Of a stretch of 64,000 nt of DNA, positions 52,151 through 61,057 are shown one piece after another. Position 1 is the stretch's first letter. Each line of letters begins with the position of its first letter. The translations under genes were made by a program, and so were the position numbers. The DNA is from Halodesulfovibrio sp. MK-HDV (GTDB lineage: Bacteria > Desulfobacterota > Desulfovibrionia > Desulfovibrionales > Desulfovibrionaceae). The DNA lies in assembly GCF_009914765.1 (NCBI RefSeq), contig NZ_WYDS01000006.1, forward strand, positions 124,001-188,000, in the 5' to 3' direction. The notes beneath the pieces are model-generated. The model made no database searches. It was given only the letters and a program-made list of their open reading frames with translations, and was not told the DNA's origin.

Positions 52151-53422
52151 ATGGAATTTACAATCGTTATTATTTTTGCATCGCTTGCATTCTTTCTGTT
52201 ACTTAGTGTGCCAATCGGCATTGCTATCGGGCTTTGCGTTGCGGTAGGTATCGTTTTTGGCGATATGCTACCACCAGCATTCCTTGTTCAAAAGATGATT
52301 ACTTCTCTTGATGTTTTCCCCCTTATGGCTGTTCCATTCTTTATTATGGCAGGGGAGATTATGCAGAAGGGGAGTATGGCACAGCGGTTACTTAAAGTTT
52401 CCCACAGCTTTGTAGGGCACGTAACCGGCGGTATGGCTCATATCTCCGTTTTAACAAGCATGTTCTACGGCGCTCTTTCCGGTTCTTCCCCGGCAACCGT
52501 TGCTGCTGTTGGCGGCATCATGGTTCCTGCCATGGTAAAAGAAGGCTACAGCCGTAGTTTTGCAGCGGCAGTAAACACATCAGCAGGTTGTCTTGGTGTT
52601 ATGATTCCACCTAGTGTGCCTCTCATCATTTACGGCACAACCGCTGGCGTATCTGTTGGTGACTTGTTTATTGCAGGCGTTATTCCTGGTATTTTTGTAG
52701 GCATATGTCTCATGGCTTGTAGCTACGTTATTGCTCGCCGTCATGGTTACGGTGGGGGCAAACGTGCTACCTTCATGGAACGCATCACTGCATTGCGTGA
52801 AGCTCTTGTTGCTCTTATGGTTCCGCTTATTGTACTTGGCGGTATCTACGGTGGTCTTACTACCCCGACAGAAGCAGGCGTTATCGCTGTTGTGTATGCC
52901 TTTATCGCAGAGGGCATTGTCCTTCGTACGCTTAGCTGGCAGAAAGTGTGGGAGATTTTCCGCGGCACTGCCATCACATCTGCATCTATCTTTATTGTAG
53001 TAGCAACCGCTACCGCATTGGGTCAGATTCTGTTATTCTACAATGTACCTGACATGCTTGTAGAAATTCTTGTTGGTATTTCTGACAACAAATATGTTCT
53101 GATTCCTATCATTCTGGTATTCCTCCTTGTTATGGGTACCTTTATGGACGCACTGGCAAACATTCTTATTCTTACTCCGCTTCTTTTGCCAGTTATGAAG
53201 CACCTCGGTATGGATCCAATCCACTTTGGTATCGTTATGATTGTAGCAGCTTCAATGGGCTTCCTTACTCCACCGGTTGGTGTAAACCTCTTTGTTGGCT
53301 GTAGTATTAGTAATTTGAGCATCGAACGACTCAGCGTAGCTGTTCTTCCGTTCTTGTTCACTATGTGTATTGCACTCTTAGCAATCACATTTATTCCGGC
53401 TCTGTCTCTGGGACTTCTCTAG
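52151..53422 (+). CDS. TRAP transporter large membrane subunit (DctM family)
   Basis: A 423-residue membrane protein with about 12 helices, the translocation subunit of the TRAP importer. Family blocks: FPLMAVPFFIMAGEIMQKG, MFYGALSGSSPATVAAVGGI, VNTSAGCLGVMIPPSVPLII, GGLTTPTEAGVIAVVYAF and MGFLTPPVGVNLFVGCSIS. The length is normal. It ends 58 bp before the unknown 407-residue protein, which is probably part of the same transcript. Confidence 0.94.
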   Translation: MEFTIVIIFASLAFFLLLSVPIGIAIGLCVAVGIVFGDMLPPAFLVQKMITSLDVFPLMAVPFFIMAGEIMQKGSMAQRLLKVSHSFVGHVTGGMAHISVLTSMFYGALSGSSPATVAAVGGIMVPAMVKEGYSRSFAAAVNTSAGCLGVMIPPSVPLIIYGTTAGVSVGDLFIAGVIPGIFVGICLMACSYVIARRHGYGGGKRATFMERITALREALVALMVPLIVLGGIYGGLTTPTEAGVIAVVYAFIAEGIVLRTLSWQKVWEIFRGTAITSASIFIVVATATALGQILLFYNVPDMLVEILVGISDNKYVLIPIILVFLLVMGTFMDALANILILTPLLLPVMKHLGMDPIHFGIVMIVAASMGFLTPPVGVNLFVGCSISNLSIERLSVAVLPFLFTMCIALLAITFIPALSLGLL

Positions 53423-53480
53423 TAGACGCCGAACTGCATATGTACGGGGAGGATACTGTCCTCCCCGTTAAAAGAGGACT

Positions 53481-54704
53481 ATGCAAGAATATTCAATATC
53501 CACATGCTCCGAAGCCACAGGTTGCTTTGGAATTATGGGACACGCAGGCGCGGGTCACGTCCACAGCCATTCCGGTTTTATTCAGGACGATACCGCAGGT
53601 TTTGCTGTTACTGTAACTCTTATGGCGCAAGCCTATCCGGTTAATACAACTGTTAAGACTGTTACAGTAGAAGGCGACTGGTTTACCGTAACCACAGAAG
53701 ACGGCGGCGCAGGCAAAGCACATGCTCGCAGGGGAATTACTCCCTACGAGGCAGAGCTTGCTCTCCGTACAGTGGGGGCGGATGCCATATTCAACCAGCA
53801 GATAGTGCTGGAAGCCTTTGGTCGAATCTACGGGCAGGGCGTAAGCGAAGTGCCGGTAGCACTCCAGACGGCGTTGTGCCATGCGGTCATGAATACCTTT
53901 CTTGCAAAATATCCAGAAAATTTTGTGTACGAAGATGAAAGCCTCGCAGGAACCTGCGGTGGCTGTCTTGGTACAGTTCTTACCATCGACGGGCATCCTG
54001 TTTCTGTTATGGCAACGCTGAATGCCGCAACAGGTGGAACAGGCCCCATTGAAGATGCTGAAGGGAACCTTGCATACGGTGGCAAAGGTGTTGCAATGCA
54101 GCGCCTTGGGCTAGACAAGCTGCCAACCATTGTTCTTGAAAGCAAAGCCTACGTACCTGCCGCATGCAGTGAACTGAGTGCGGATGTATTGTGGGTTCGG
54201 TATAATGAAGAGGCTGACAACCCTGTTGTGGGTAAAGCCTTATGTTGCGGGGCACATGATGCGAGTGTGGTAACTATGTGCTCCAACACCGCGTATCCAC
54301 GTGGTGGAAAAGAATTGGAAACGATGACTCATCAACTAGGTGAGCGCATCGCAGAGCTAGGAGTTGCGCTTTCTGCTGCGCAGTCTTCTGTCGAGAAGGT
54401 TTCCCTTATTGGCGAGCTAGCCGTGCTTGTCAGCCAGGACGCTGGCGGGGTTACTTTTATGAGTTCAGCTCTGAATACGCTTGTCGGTGGTGGAGGGTTG
54501 CAGCCCGGCATGGCTGCAGTTCTCTCCATGGCTGTTTCAGGCGTAAACATTAGACGATGGCACATCCCGGCAGTATCCCCGATGGATGTAAGGCAATATC
54601 TGCGGGTAGTTACCGCAGCAACCCCCCATTTGGTCGCCAACATTGATGAAGCAACGCAGCTAGTGCGGGCGCGGCAGATTTTAATGCCGCCGGACACATT
54701 TTAA
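53481..54704 (+). CDS. Uncharacterised protein in the dcyD-TRAP cluster
   Basis: A 407-residue soluble protein with no signal peptide that I do not recognise. Visible features: a His/Gly-rich loop GHAGAGHVHSHSG (residues 20-32), a cysteine pair TCGGCLGTV (158-166), an Asn/Gly-rich NAATGGTGPIEDAEGN (181-196), a vicinal pair ALCCGAHDAS (253-262), and a long helix around 275-315. The two Cys-Gly motifs recall the paired active-site thiols of cofactor-independent racemases, but that is only a resemblance. It follows the TRAP genes by 58 bp with AGAGGAC before the ATG and precedes the GntR gene. A role in substrate activation, such as racemisation, is a guess. Confidence 0.7.
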   Translation: MQEYSISTCSEATGCFGIMGHAGAGHVHSHSGFIQDDTAGFAVTVTLMAQAYPVNTTVKTVTVEGDWFTVTTEDGGAGKAHARRGITPYEAELALRTVGADAIFNQQIVLEAFGRIYGQGVSEVPVALQTALCHAVMNTFLAKYPENFVYEDESLAGTCGGCLGTVLTIDGHPVSVMATLNAATGGTGPIEDAEGNLAYGGKGVAMQRLGLDKLPTIVLESKAYVPAACSELSADVLWVRYNEEADNPVVGKALCCGAHDASVVTMCSNTAYPRGGKELETMTHQLGERIAELGVALSAAQSSVEKVSLIGELAVLVSQDAGGVTFMSSALNTLVGGGGLQPGMAAVLSMAVSGVNIRRWHIPAVSPMDVRQYLRVVTAATPHLVANIDEATQLVRARQILMPPDTF

Positions 54705-54971
54705 AAAATGATGTTTTGCGATACAGTTAACGCCTCTTTGTCACATGGGCAGCTTTTGTCCGTTTGCACAATGCGCCAATAGAAGGGTTAACTGATCATC
54801 AATAAAGATATTTGCCTATGTATTGTATCTTTATTATAAGTACCAAGTCCTTATAATGGGCAAAACCATTTGCATGTTCGTGTCGAAGGTCAGAGAGAAG
54901 CGTTGTGGGTTTAAGGCGTTTTCGACACAGAGCATAAAATCTCTTAATCAGAGCTTGGTAGAAGGAAAAAC

Positions 54972-55643
54972 ATGTCCGCCGTAAAAACTTATAGCGAACA
55001 AATAATAGTTCATATTAAAGATGCCATTCTTACCGGGAAATTGCACCCGGGAGATAAGGTTAATGAAGTTGTAGTGGCGACTGAGCTCTCCATTAGCAGG
55101 GCACCTGTGCGCGAAGCGTTACAGATGCTTGTTAAAGAAGGGCTTATTACCTCCATTCCCCAGCGTGGTAAGTTTATCACAGCTCTTACTTCTAAGCAGA
55201 TCCGAGACAGCTATTTTACTGGCGGTGTTTTGGAAGGTGCTGCTGTATCCTCAACCATTTCAAAGTTTACAGAAAACGATTTCGCGCAGTTGCAGCAAGT
55301 TGTTGAAGACATGAAAAAAGTTGCCGAGCGTGGAGAGAATGGAACCTCCATGGCTGAACTTGATGACCGTTTTCACGATATTCTGTTCTCCAAAAATACC
55401 AATGAGCTTATTGGTGAATTGGCACGCCGTTCTTGTCAGGGCATTTCTAAATTTCTCCTCTTCCGTTACTGGAAAGAACTGTTCACCTTAGATGCCGTAT
55501 ATGAACGCCATAAGACCTTATTAGAGGTACTGCGAACTAAAGACGTTGTTGCCATAGAAAATAATCTCCGAGAACACTACATAGAGTCCGGACGACGCAT
55601 GGAGCGTTACGGCGTAGATGTTTTGGAGGATGATGAGGCGTAA
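54972..55643 (+). CDS. GntR-family regulator (FadR/FCD type)
   Basis: A 223-residue regulator: an N-terminal winged helix (YSEQIIVHIKDAILTGKLHP, TELSISRAPVREALQMLVKE, IPQRGKFI) and a C-terminal all-helical FCD ligand domain (about 80-215) with the usual Asp/His metal positions (MAELDDRFHDILFSKN). FCD proteins respond to small carboxylates or amino acids. It closes the dcyD-TRAP island. The AAATGTCGACATTT palindromes before both ridA/dcyD segments are plausible operators. Confidence 0.93.
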   Translation: MSAVKTYSEQIIVHIKDAILTGKLHPGDKVNEVVVATELSISRAPVREALQMLVKEGLITSIPQRGKFITALTSKQIRDSYFTGGVLEGAAVSSTISKFTENDFAQLQQVVEDMKKVAERGENGTSMAELDDRFHDILFSKNTNELIGELARRSCQGISKFLLFRYWKELFTLDAVYERHKTLLEVLRTKDVVAIENNLREHYIESGRRMERYGVDVLEDDEA

Positions 55644-55768
55644 ATCGCCCATACTACTTTCATATTTAGTCACATCTACACAGTATTGTTTGAAAAAATA
55701 GACACAGTTGTTTGTGTCGATTAATTTCAGTGTCCACCCGTATGTTCATTACGTGTGATGTGACGTAT

Positions 55769-55792
55769 CAAGCCCCTCTTTTGAGGGGCTTG
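55769..55792 (+). terminator. Intrinsic terminator after the GntR gene
   Basis: CAAGCCCCTC pairs with GAGGGGCTTG around TTTT, then a T-rich tail. Confidence 0.9.
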
Positions 55793-55935
55793 TTTATTTT
55801 GTAATGGTCTTGTTTATTTTACGTTTATTATGTCGTATAGCTTGCTAGAATCATATCTACAAAATGGCAGGTGCGATACAAACTTAAGGAGCGATTAGTA
55901 ATTGATGAACGCGCATAGGCGCAGGAGGTCTGTCA

Positions 55936-56367
55936 ATGTCCAATCTAAAATCATGGAGAAACCAGCAACTGCAGCAGCTGAAACTCGATAGCGATCGAAT
56001 GTTTAATCAGATTTGTTCTGAGTTCGGATTACCTTCTGTATGCCAGCCGCTGATGGATACAGAATTACGACTGGTTGAAACTGATGAAGGGTACCGCATC
56101 GAGGCAGAGCTTCCCGGTGTGACTGAGGACAATTTAGAGTTAAGTATTGATGGTGCATATATAACTTTACGATGTGCTTTTTCTGAAAAGTCTGAGGGTG
56201 CAGAGTCTGTAGGCTCTTTTGAAACTCAGATGCGTTTACCCTGCAAAATCAGATTAGAAGATGTGGAAGCCCGTTTGGAAGATGGTCATTTAACCGTCTC
56301 ACTGCCGAGCTGTAATATCCCCGAGAGACGTACAATCCCAATCACCCGCGGCGACAAAAATGAATAG
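55936..56367 (+). CDS. Hsp20/alpha-crystallin small heat-shock protein
   Basis: A 143-residue ATP-independent holdase. It has an alpha-crystallin domain (about 45-135): ETDEGYRIEAELPGVTEDNL, LSIDGAYITLRCAF, FETQMRLPCKIRLEDVEARL and DGHLTVSLPSC. The final IPI matches the I-x-I tail used for oligomer contacts. AGGAGG lies before the ATG. It is 9 bp upstream of a Lon-family protease gene, so chaperone and protease are co-expressed. Confidence 0.93.
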   Translation: MSNLKSWRNQQLQQLKLDSDRMFNQICSEFGLPSVCQPLMDTELRLVETDEGYRIEAELPGVTEDNLELSIDGAYITLRCAFSEKSEGAESVGSFETQMRLPCKIRLEDVEARLEDGHLTVSLPSCNIPERRTIPITRGDKNE

Positions 56368-56376
56368 GAGGCTCAC

Positions 56377-58845
56377 ATGGCAGAGATTGTAGAACGCAAT
56401 TTGGTTCCTATTGATAAGCTGCGGTGGAAAGTTGATCCGGCAACGCTCCCGTTTTCTAAAACCACAGACTTGGAAGAACTCACAGACATTATTGGCCAGC
56501 ACCGCGGCGTGGAAGCATTCCGCTTTGGTATGGGCATTGATGCGAAAGGGTACAATATTTTTGTAACCGGCGCGGCGGATGTAGGAACATTAGGTATGGC
56601 GCGGCAGTTGCTGGAAAAATCAGCACGTAAGCAATGTACGCCTAATGACCTATGTTACGTGAATAATTTTAAAATTCCGGAAGAGCCTATCCTGCTCACG
56701 TTTGAAGCGGGGAAAGGGCAGACTTTTAAAAAAGATATTGAAGCCTTTTTAGAAGATATTAAGCGTGAAATTCCTCAGCTTTTTGAAAGTCAGGAATACA
56801 TAAACAGTAAGAACGCTTTATTAGAAGAACACGACAAAAAAACTCGTGATTTCTTTAAGGGGTTGGAAGAGCGCGTTAAAGAAGCTGGTTTTGTGCTTGT
56901 AAACATGCAGATGGGACAAGTGCAGCGTCCGGATATTGTTCCTGTAGTCGATGGCGAACCTACACACTTGCTCAAGTTGGAAGAGCTTGTAAATAAAGGT
57001 CGTTTCCCTAAGGAAGAGTATGAAGCGCTTCAGAATAAGTACAAAGAACTGAAAGATGAAATTGATACCATTTTTATGGATGTGCGTCGCTTACAGAAAG
57101 ATGTGAAGACAAAGAGCGAAGAAGTTGATCGCTTGATGTTTATGAATACTGCCAAGGATCTTGCTGTGGGGCTGGTTGCTGCGTGGAAAGATCACGAAAA
57201 AGCAACTAAGCATATAACAGATATGCTGGAAAATATGTCTGAGCAGCTCGATATCATTAAAATGATTGGTCAGCCGCAGATGGGGCCAATGCCCGGTATG
57301 CAGCTTCCTACCATTAATGCAGAGGCAGTTCTGCATCCGTACGGCGTAAATCTGCTGGTTGATAATGCAGAAAGTGACGGTCCGCCGGTTATTGTTGAAT
57401 CCTTCCCTAACTACCGTAACCTGTTTGGTTCCATCGAACGTGCAATGGACCGATCGGGTCTGTGGCGTACTGACTTCCAAAAAATTACCGCTGGTTCTTT
57501 CATTAAAGCCAATGGCGGGTTCCTTGTTATCAACCTGCTTGATGCTATCGCAGAGCCGGGTGTCTGGCAGACTCTTAAGCGAGCCCTGAAGACTTCCGAA
57601 CTGGAAATCCAGACTTTTGATCCGTACTCATTTATGGCCTCAACCGGTATTAAGCCGGAATCCATATCAATGGACGTAAAGGTCGTTGTTCTTGCAACTA
57701 CACAGCTGTACCACATGCTTAAACATTATGATCCGGAAGTGGAGATGATCTTTAAGGTACGGGCAGATTTTGATTCAAGTATGGACAACACGAGTGATGG
57801 CGTTACTGAAGTGTGTCGCCTTGTCGCCACCTATGCAGAAAAACGTAAGTTGAAAGCATTCAGCAATAGCGCTGTAGCGGCATTGTTGGAACACAGCGTT
57901 CGCAAAAGCGGCAGACAGGAAAAATTGAGTACCTCTTTCCCAGCCCTTGGTGATGTTATGGCAGAGGCTAACTATTTTGCAGAAAGTGCTTCGTCCGATA
58001 TCGTTGATGTAAAGCACGTTCAGGAAGCTTTGGATGCCCGCATCTACCGTTACGGTCTTGTGGAAGAGAAAATTCAAGAAATGATCGACCGTGGCAGCAT
58101 ATTTATCGATACAGAAGGCGGAGTCGTCGGGCAGATTAACGGCCTTGCGGTGTATTCTACGGGCGATATTATGTTTGGCAAGCCATCGCGTATTACGTGT
58201 ACTACCTCTATGGGTAAAGAAGGCATTATCAACATTGAACGCGATGCAAAGATGTCCGGCCCTACCCATAACAAAGGTATGCTTATTCTAAGCGGCTATC
58301 TGCGTAAGAACTTTGCGCAGAGTAAACCGCTCACACTTGCAGCTTCCATTGCTTTTGAACAGTCTTACGGCGGTGTGGACGGTGACTCCGCATCTACAAC
58401 AGAACTGTATGCGCTCTTATCTAGTTTGTCTCAGGTGCCTATTAAACAGTCTATAGCTGTTACAGGCTCTGTAAACCAGAATGGTGAAGTGCAGCCAATA
58501 GGCGGCGCGAATGAAAAGATTGAAGGCTTCTATACTGTTTGTAAGGCAAAAGGACTCACTGGTGATCAGGGTGTTATGATTCCTGAATCTAACGTAAAAG
58601 ACCTGATGCTGAAACAGGAAGTGGTTGACGCCGTGACCGAGGGTAAGTTCTCCATTTGGGCAGTTAAAGATGTTAATCAGGGTATTGAAATCCTGACAGG
58701 AATGCCGGCAGGTGAGCGTGATGCTGACGGCGTATATCCTAAGAATTCAGTATACGGCCTTGTGGATGAACGACTTATATCCCTTGCTGAAGGACTTCGT
58801 GACTTTGGTAAAGGCAATAAGGATAGTGAAAACAACGACGATTAG
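56377..58845 (+). CDS. Lon-family protease with degenerate ATPase region
   Basis: An 822-residue cytoplasmic protein. The C-terminal ~220 residues are a Lon protease domain with Ser671 (DGDSASTTELYALLSSLSQV) and Lys714 (GGANEKIEG), 43 residues apart as in Lon, so the peptidase dyad is present. The N-terminal part resembles the AAA_32-type ATPase region, but where a P-loop is expected, after KGYNIFV, it reads TGAADVGTLGMARQ (64-77) without the usual GK[ST], and the Walker-B-like strand FLVINLLDA lacks the acidic pair. A coiled-coil insertion spans about 120-290. It is translated with Hsp20. ATP-independent or regulated proteolysis is possible. Confidence 0.85.
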   Translation: MAEIVERNLVPIDKLRWKVDPATLPFSKTTDLEELTDIIGQHRGVEAFRFGMGIDAKGYNIFVTGAADVGTLGMARQLLEKSARKQCTPNDLCYVNNFKIPEEPILLTFEAGKGQTFKKDIEAFLEDIKREIPQLFESQEYINSKNALLEEHDKKTRDFFKGLEERVKEAGFVLVNMQMGQVQRPDIVPVVDGEPTHLLKLEELVNKGRFPKEEYEALQNKYKELKDEIDTIFMDVRRLQKDVKTKSEEVDRLMFMNTAKDLAVGLVAAWKDHEKATKHITDMLENMSEQLDIIKMIGQPQMGPMPGMQLPTINAEAVLHPYGVNLLVDNAESDGPPVIVESFPNYRNLFGSIERAMDRSGLWRTDFQKITAGSFIKANGGFLVINLLDAIAEPGVWQTLKRALKTSELEIQTFDPYSFMASTGIKPESISMDVKVVVLATTQLYHMLKHYDPEVEMIFKVRADFDSSMDNTSDGVTEVCRLVATYAEKRKLKAFSNSAVAALLEHSVRKSGRQEKLSTSFPALGDVMAEANYFAESASSDIVDVKHVQEALDARIYRYGLVEEKIQEMIDRGSIFIDTEGGVVGQINGLAVYSTGDIMFGKPSRITCTTSMGKEGIINIERDAKMSGPTHNKGMLILSGYLRKNFAQSKPLTLAASIAFEQSYGGVDGDSASTTELYALLSSLSQVPIKQSIAVTGSVNQNGEVQPIGGANEKIEGFYTVCKAKGLTGDQGVMIPESNVKDLMLKQEVVDAVTEGKFSIWAVKDVNQGIEILTGMPAGERDADGVYPKNSVYGLVDERLISLAEGLRDFGKGNKDSENNDD

Positions 58846-58862
58846 TTTCGCTCCTGAAATAG

Positions 58863-59014
58863 GGGCTGTTTCAACATGCATAGTTGTATGACTGGCTCTC
58901 TTTGTGACTGATGGTGCTGTTAGTGAAGAGTAACAAATCTTGTCGTAGAGCTATGGATTGCGAAACAGCCCTAGAAAAAAGGTGTCATGTGAAATTGAAC
59001 ATGACACCTTTTTT
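58863..59014 (+). ncRNA. Candidate small RNA or structured 3' region with terminator
   Basis: GGGCTGTTTC (58863-58872) and GAAACAGCCC (58962-58971) are perfect 10-bp arms enclosing ~90 nt, directly followed by a strong terminator stem (AAAAAAGGTGTCATGT/ACATGACACCTTTTTT, 58975-59014). It may be an independent small RNA or the 3' end of the Hsp20-Lon transcript. No promoter was identified. Confidence 0.35.
58975..59014. terminator. Strong terminator after the Hsp20-Lon operon
   Basis: A 16-bp perfect stem with an 8-nt loop (GAAATTGA), A6 on one side and T6 on the other, so bidirectional. Confidence 0.95.
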
Positions 59015-59232
59015 CTTGTGCCATTTTTTTGCACATTCCATCGTTCTAATGCTGTGAATACGGAGTTTTTTGAAATTGCTTGCTGAAAAAATAATACTGG
59101 TTGAATAGGCAATGCATTTTTTTGTTTTGCAAAGAGCCTGTCAGTTGTGCAAGTAGAGAAAAGATAGATCATATTTTAAGCGTTACTTACTAACCGGATG
59201 AATTCGGGCAAATCAAACGGAGCGAGTGAGTC
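59015..59232. other. Intergenic stretch, no gene accepted
   Basis: AT-rich, about 215 bp; a 73-codon minus-strand frame overlaps the terminator and is not credible. It should contain the promoter of the small gene at 59233. Confidence 0.4.
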
Positions 59233-59481
59233 ATGGGCAACGATGGCAAGGTTGTTGAAGCGATTGATCGTGTAGAAATTGTATTAACTAAAGCATGCGG
59301 GGAACGGATAGAGGTTAATGTAGACCAAGATGGTTTGCTTTACATTGACGTTGAATCTGACAAGCGATGCACATTAAACTATGCAGAAGCGTGGAAAGAG
59401 ATTCCTAGAGATCAGAAAGAGTGTCTTAAAAAGATGCTTGAAGGGTTAGTTCAGAATCTCGATAAGCTCGTAGAACAATAG
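59233..59481 (+). CDS. Small acidic protein of unknown function
   Basis: An 82-residue soluble protein, unrecognised. The pattern is a beta-rich first half (VEAIDRVEIVLTKACGERIE, VNVDQDGLLYIDVESDKRC) and a helical C-terminus (NYAEAWKEIPRDQKECLKKM). Three Cys are present without a CxxC motif. The ATG has CGGAG upstream at slightly long spacing. It is followed at some distance by a strong terminator. Confidence 0.6.
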   Translation: MGNDGKVVEAIDRVEIVLTKACGERIEVNVDQDGLLYIDVESDKRCTLNYAEAWKEIPRDQKECLKKMLEGLVQNLDKLVEQ

Positions 59482-59680
59482 AAAGGGCACTGTTGTGCAT
59501 TGTCTGAGCGTCCTATTTCTACCTGTGTGGTAGAGTATCAGGGTGTCAGACATCGGCGAAAGGCTTGGTTGTATGATGCTTAGCCTCTCCACTTCTATTT
59601 ATACATCTATGCATTCCATGAGCTTTTGGGTGTCGATATACGGCACAAAATTGTCTTATCTGCATACAGATTTCGGGTTT

Positions 59681-59720
59681 AAAAAAAGAGCCGTCTAAGT
59701 AATTAGACGGCTCTTTTTTT
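59681..59720. terminator. Bidirectional terminator
   Basis: AAAAAAAGAGCCGTCTAA pairs perfectly with TTAGACGGCTCTTTTTTT. It serves the convergent small genes on each side. Confidence 0.95.
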
Positions 59721-59728
59721 ATGGATTG

Positions 59729-60013
59729 TTACTGATCGGGTATTTTTATGAGCTTATCTCGATGGGGTGAAGAGTCATCCCATACACATCCGTACATATG
59801 ATTTCCCAGTTCCCTATCCTGATATTCTGCGTTCTTTAGATCATTGAATGGGCGCAGAGTGCAGGTCGGACAAAACGAATCAGGATATGGGCATGAAACA
59901 CAGAGCGGAAGGTAGTTGCTACACCTCTTTCGTGACTTTGTTGTAATACCGATTGTGCAAGTGCCTCTATGATATACACAACAGTTACAATCGTTGTTGT
60001 TTGAACGTGCCAT
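59729..60013 (-). CDS. Small cysteine-rich protein of unknown function
   Basis: A 94-residue protein with eleven Cys, mostly in the first half: CNCC, then single Cys, then CVSCPYPDSFCPTC, and a late Cys in YGCVWDD. The spacing suggests binding of zinc or an iron-sulfur cluster. No signal peptide. The start has CGGAGGAA upstream at good distance and a terminator follows closely, which supports a real gene. No family is recognised. Confidence 0.65.
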   Translation of the reverse strand: MARSNNNDCNCCVYHRGTCTIGITTKSRKRCSNYLPLCVSCPYPDSFCPTCTLRPFNDLKNAEYQDRELGNHMYGCVWDDSSPHRDKLIKIPDQ

Positions 60014-60186
60014 TATTCCTCCGAGAACAAATTGCCACTTATTAAAGTAGCAGGTGTATACGAATTCTCAAGGTGAAAAATAAGAATATATATTTGCTCA
60101 AAAGGCTCACAGTCTAATTGAATAGGAACGTTGGAAAAATTTATTGTTGATTAAAATAGTCTGAAAAATTCATTAGTTGTTAGAAA

Positions 60187-60241
60187 CCCTCCGGTAGGGT
60201 ATAGGGAGTAATGAAGTTACTTAGCCGACTGATATTGTCGG
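60187..60241. promoter_or_regulatory. Two inverted repeats upstream of the Rrf2 gene
   Basis: ACCCT-ccggt-AGGGT (60187-60201) and CCGAC-tgatattg-GTCGG (60224-60241). Either could be the binding site of the Rrf2 regulator, which often represses itself. Confidence 0.4.
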
Positions 60242-60296
60242 AATTAGTAATGCGTATATATTTTTTTTTATAGGGTATTATCATAAGGAGTTTGCT

Positions 60297-60833
60297 ATGC
60301 GACTATTAACCAATAGCAGATATGGCACGAGATTATTGCTCGATATTGCCACCCATAGTCAGGAAAAACCGGTTCTCATGAAGGAATCATCTGCCCGTCT
60401 TGGTATTTCTCAGAAGTACTTAGAAAAAATTGCCAGACAATTACGTGCTGGCGGGTATTTGAAAACTCGACGTGGTCCCAGTGGTGGGCACAGGATGGCG
60501 GTTGATCCGGCGACTATTACTGTTGGTGAAGTTGTTAGATTGTTAGAAGGGGGAACCGACATAGTAGGTTGTGGACAGGATGCGGCAACATGTTGCGATG
60601 CGCCGGGCTGTCTTACAAGGCTGCTATGGAAAGAAGCGAGCGGTGCCATGTATTCTCATCTGGACAAATTTACCTTTGCTGAGCTTGTAAGCTATTCAGA
60701 AAAAGGCGTTAAATTTGGTGACTACTGTGTGCGTACTGTACAAAATGCAGCTACTGCTCCAATGGACGAAGAGCAAAAACGGCTCAATTTACTACGTGAA
60801 TACTCACTGACTGGCCTTGAGGATTCTTTCTAA
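60297..60833 (+). CDS. Rrf2-family regulator with cluster-binding cysteines
   Basis: A 178-residue regulator. The N-terminal winged helix (LTNSRYGTRLLLDIATHSQE, SARLGISQKYLEKIARQLRA, YLKTRRGPSGGHRM) is typical of Rrf2/IscR proteins. A cysteine cluster follows (GCGQDAATCCDAPGC, about residues 91-105), longer than in IscR but suited to a 2Fe-2S or 4Fe-4S cluster, so redox or iron sensing is likely. The C-terminal ~40 residues extend past the usual Rrf2 length. AAGGAG lies before the ATG. It precedes the haem-containing kinase by 224 bp; whether they are linked is unknown. Confidence 0.9.
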   Translation: MRLLTNSRYGTRLLLDIATHSQEKPVLMKESSARLGISQKYLEKIARQLRAGGYLKTRRGPSGGHRMAVDPATITVGEVVRLLEGGTDIVGCGQDAATCCDAPGCLTRLLWKEASGAMYSHLDKFTFAELVSYSEKGVKFGDYCVRTVQNAATAPMDEEQKRLNLLREYSLTGLEDSF

Positions 60834-61057
60834 CTCGTAGGGCTAAATCCTACAGTGCACTTTCTTTCTAAGTTTAGATTTTTAAAAAATTTGAATGGTT
60901 AGAAAGAAGGGGGGCTTGTGTAGCGCTCGAAGAGGAGCTGCTGCTTAGTGTGCATTGTATAAATTGCCTATGCAAAGTGTATCGTTAACAAACTGATCTT
61001 TGTAATGTTCCTGTAGTATATTTCATTTTGTGTGTACCGCCTTACAGGGGGTTGAGC

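Noticed and set aside
58951-59172. 73-codon minus-strand frame
   Set aside because: Overlaps a strong terminator hairpin and has no ribosome site.
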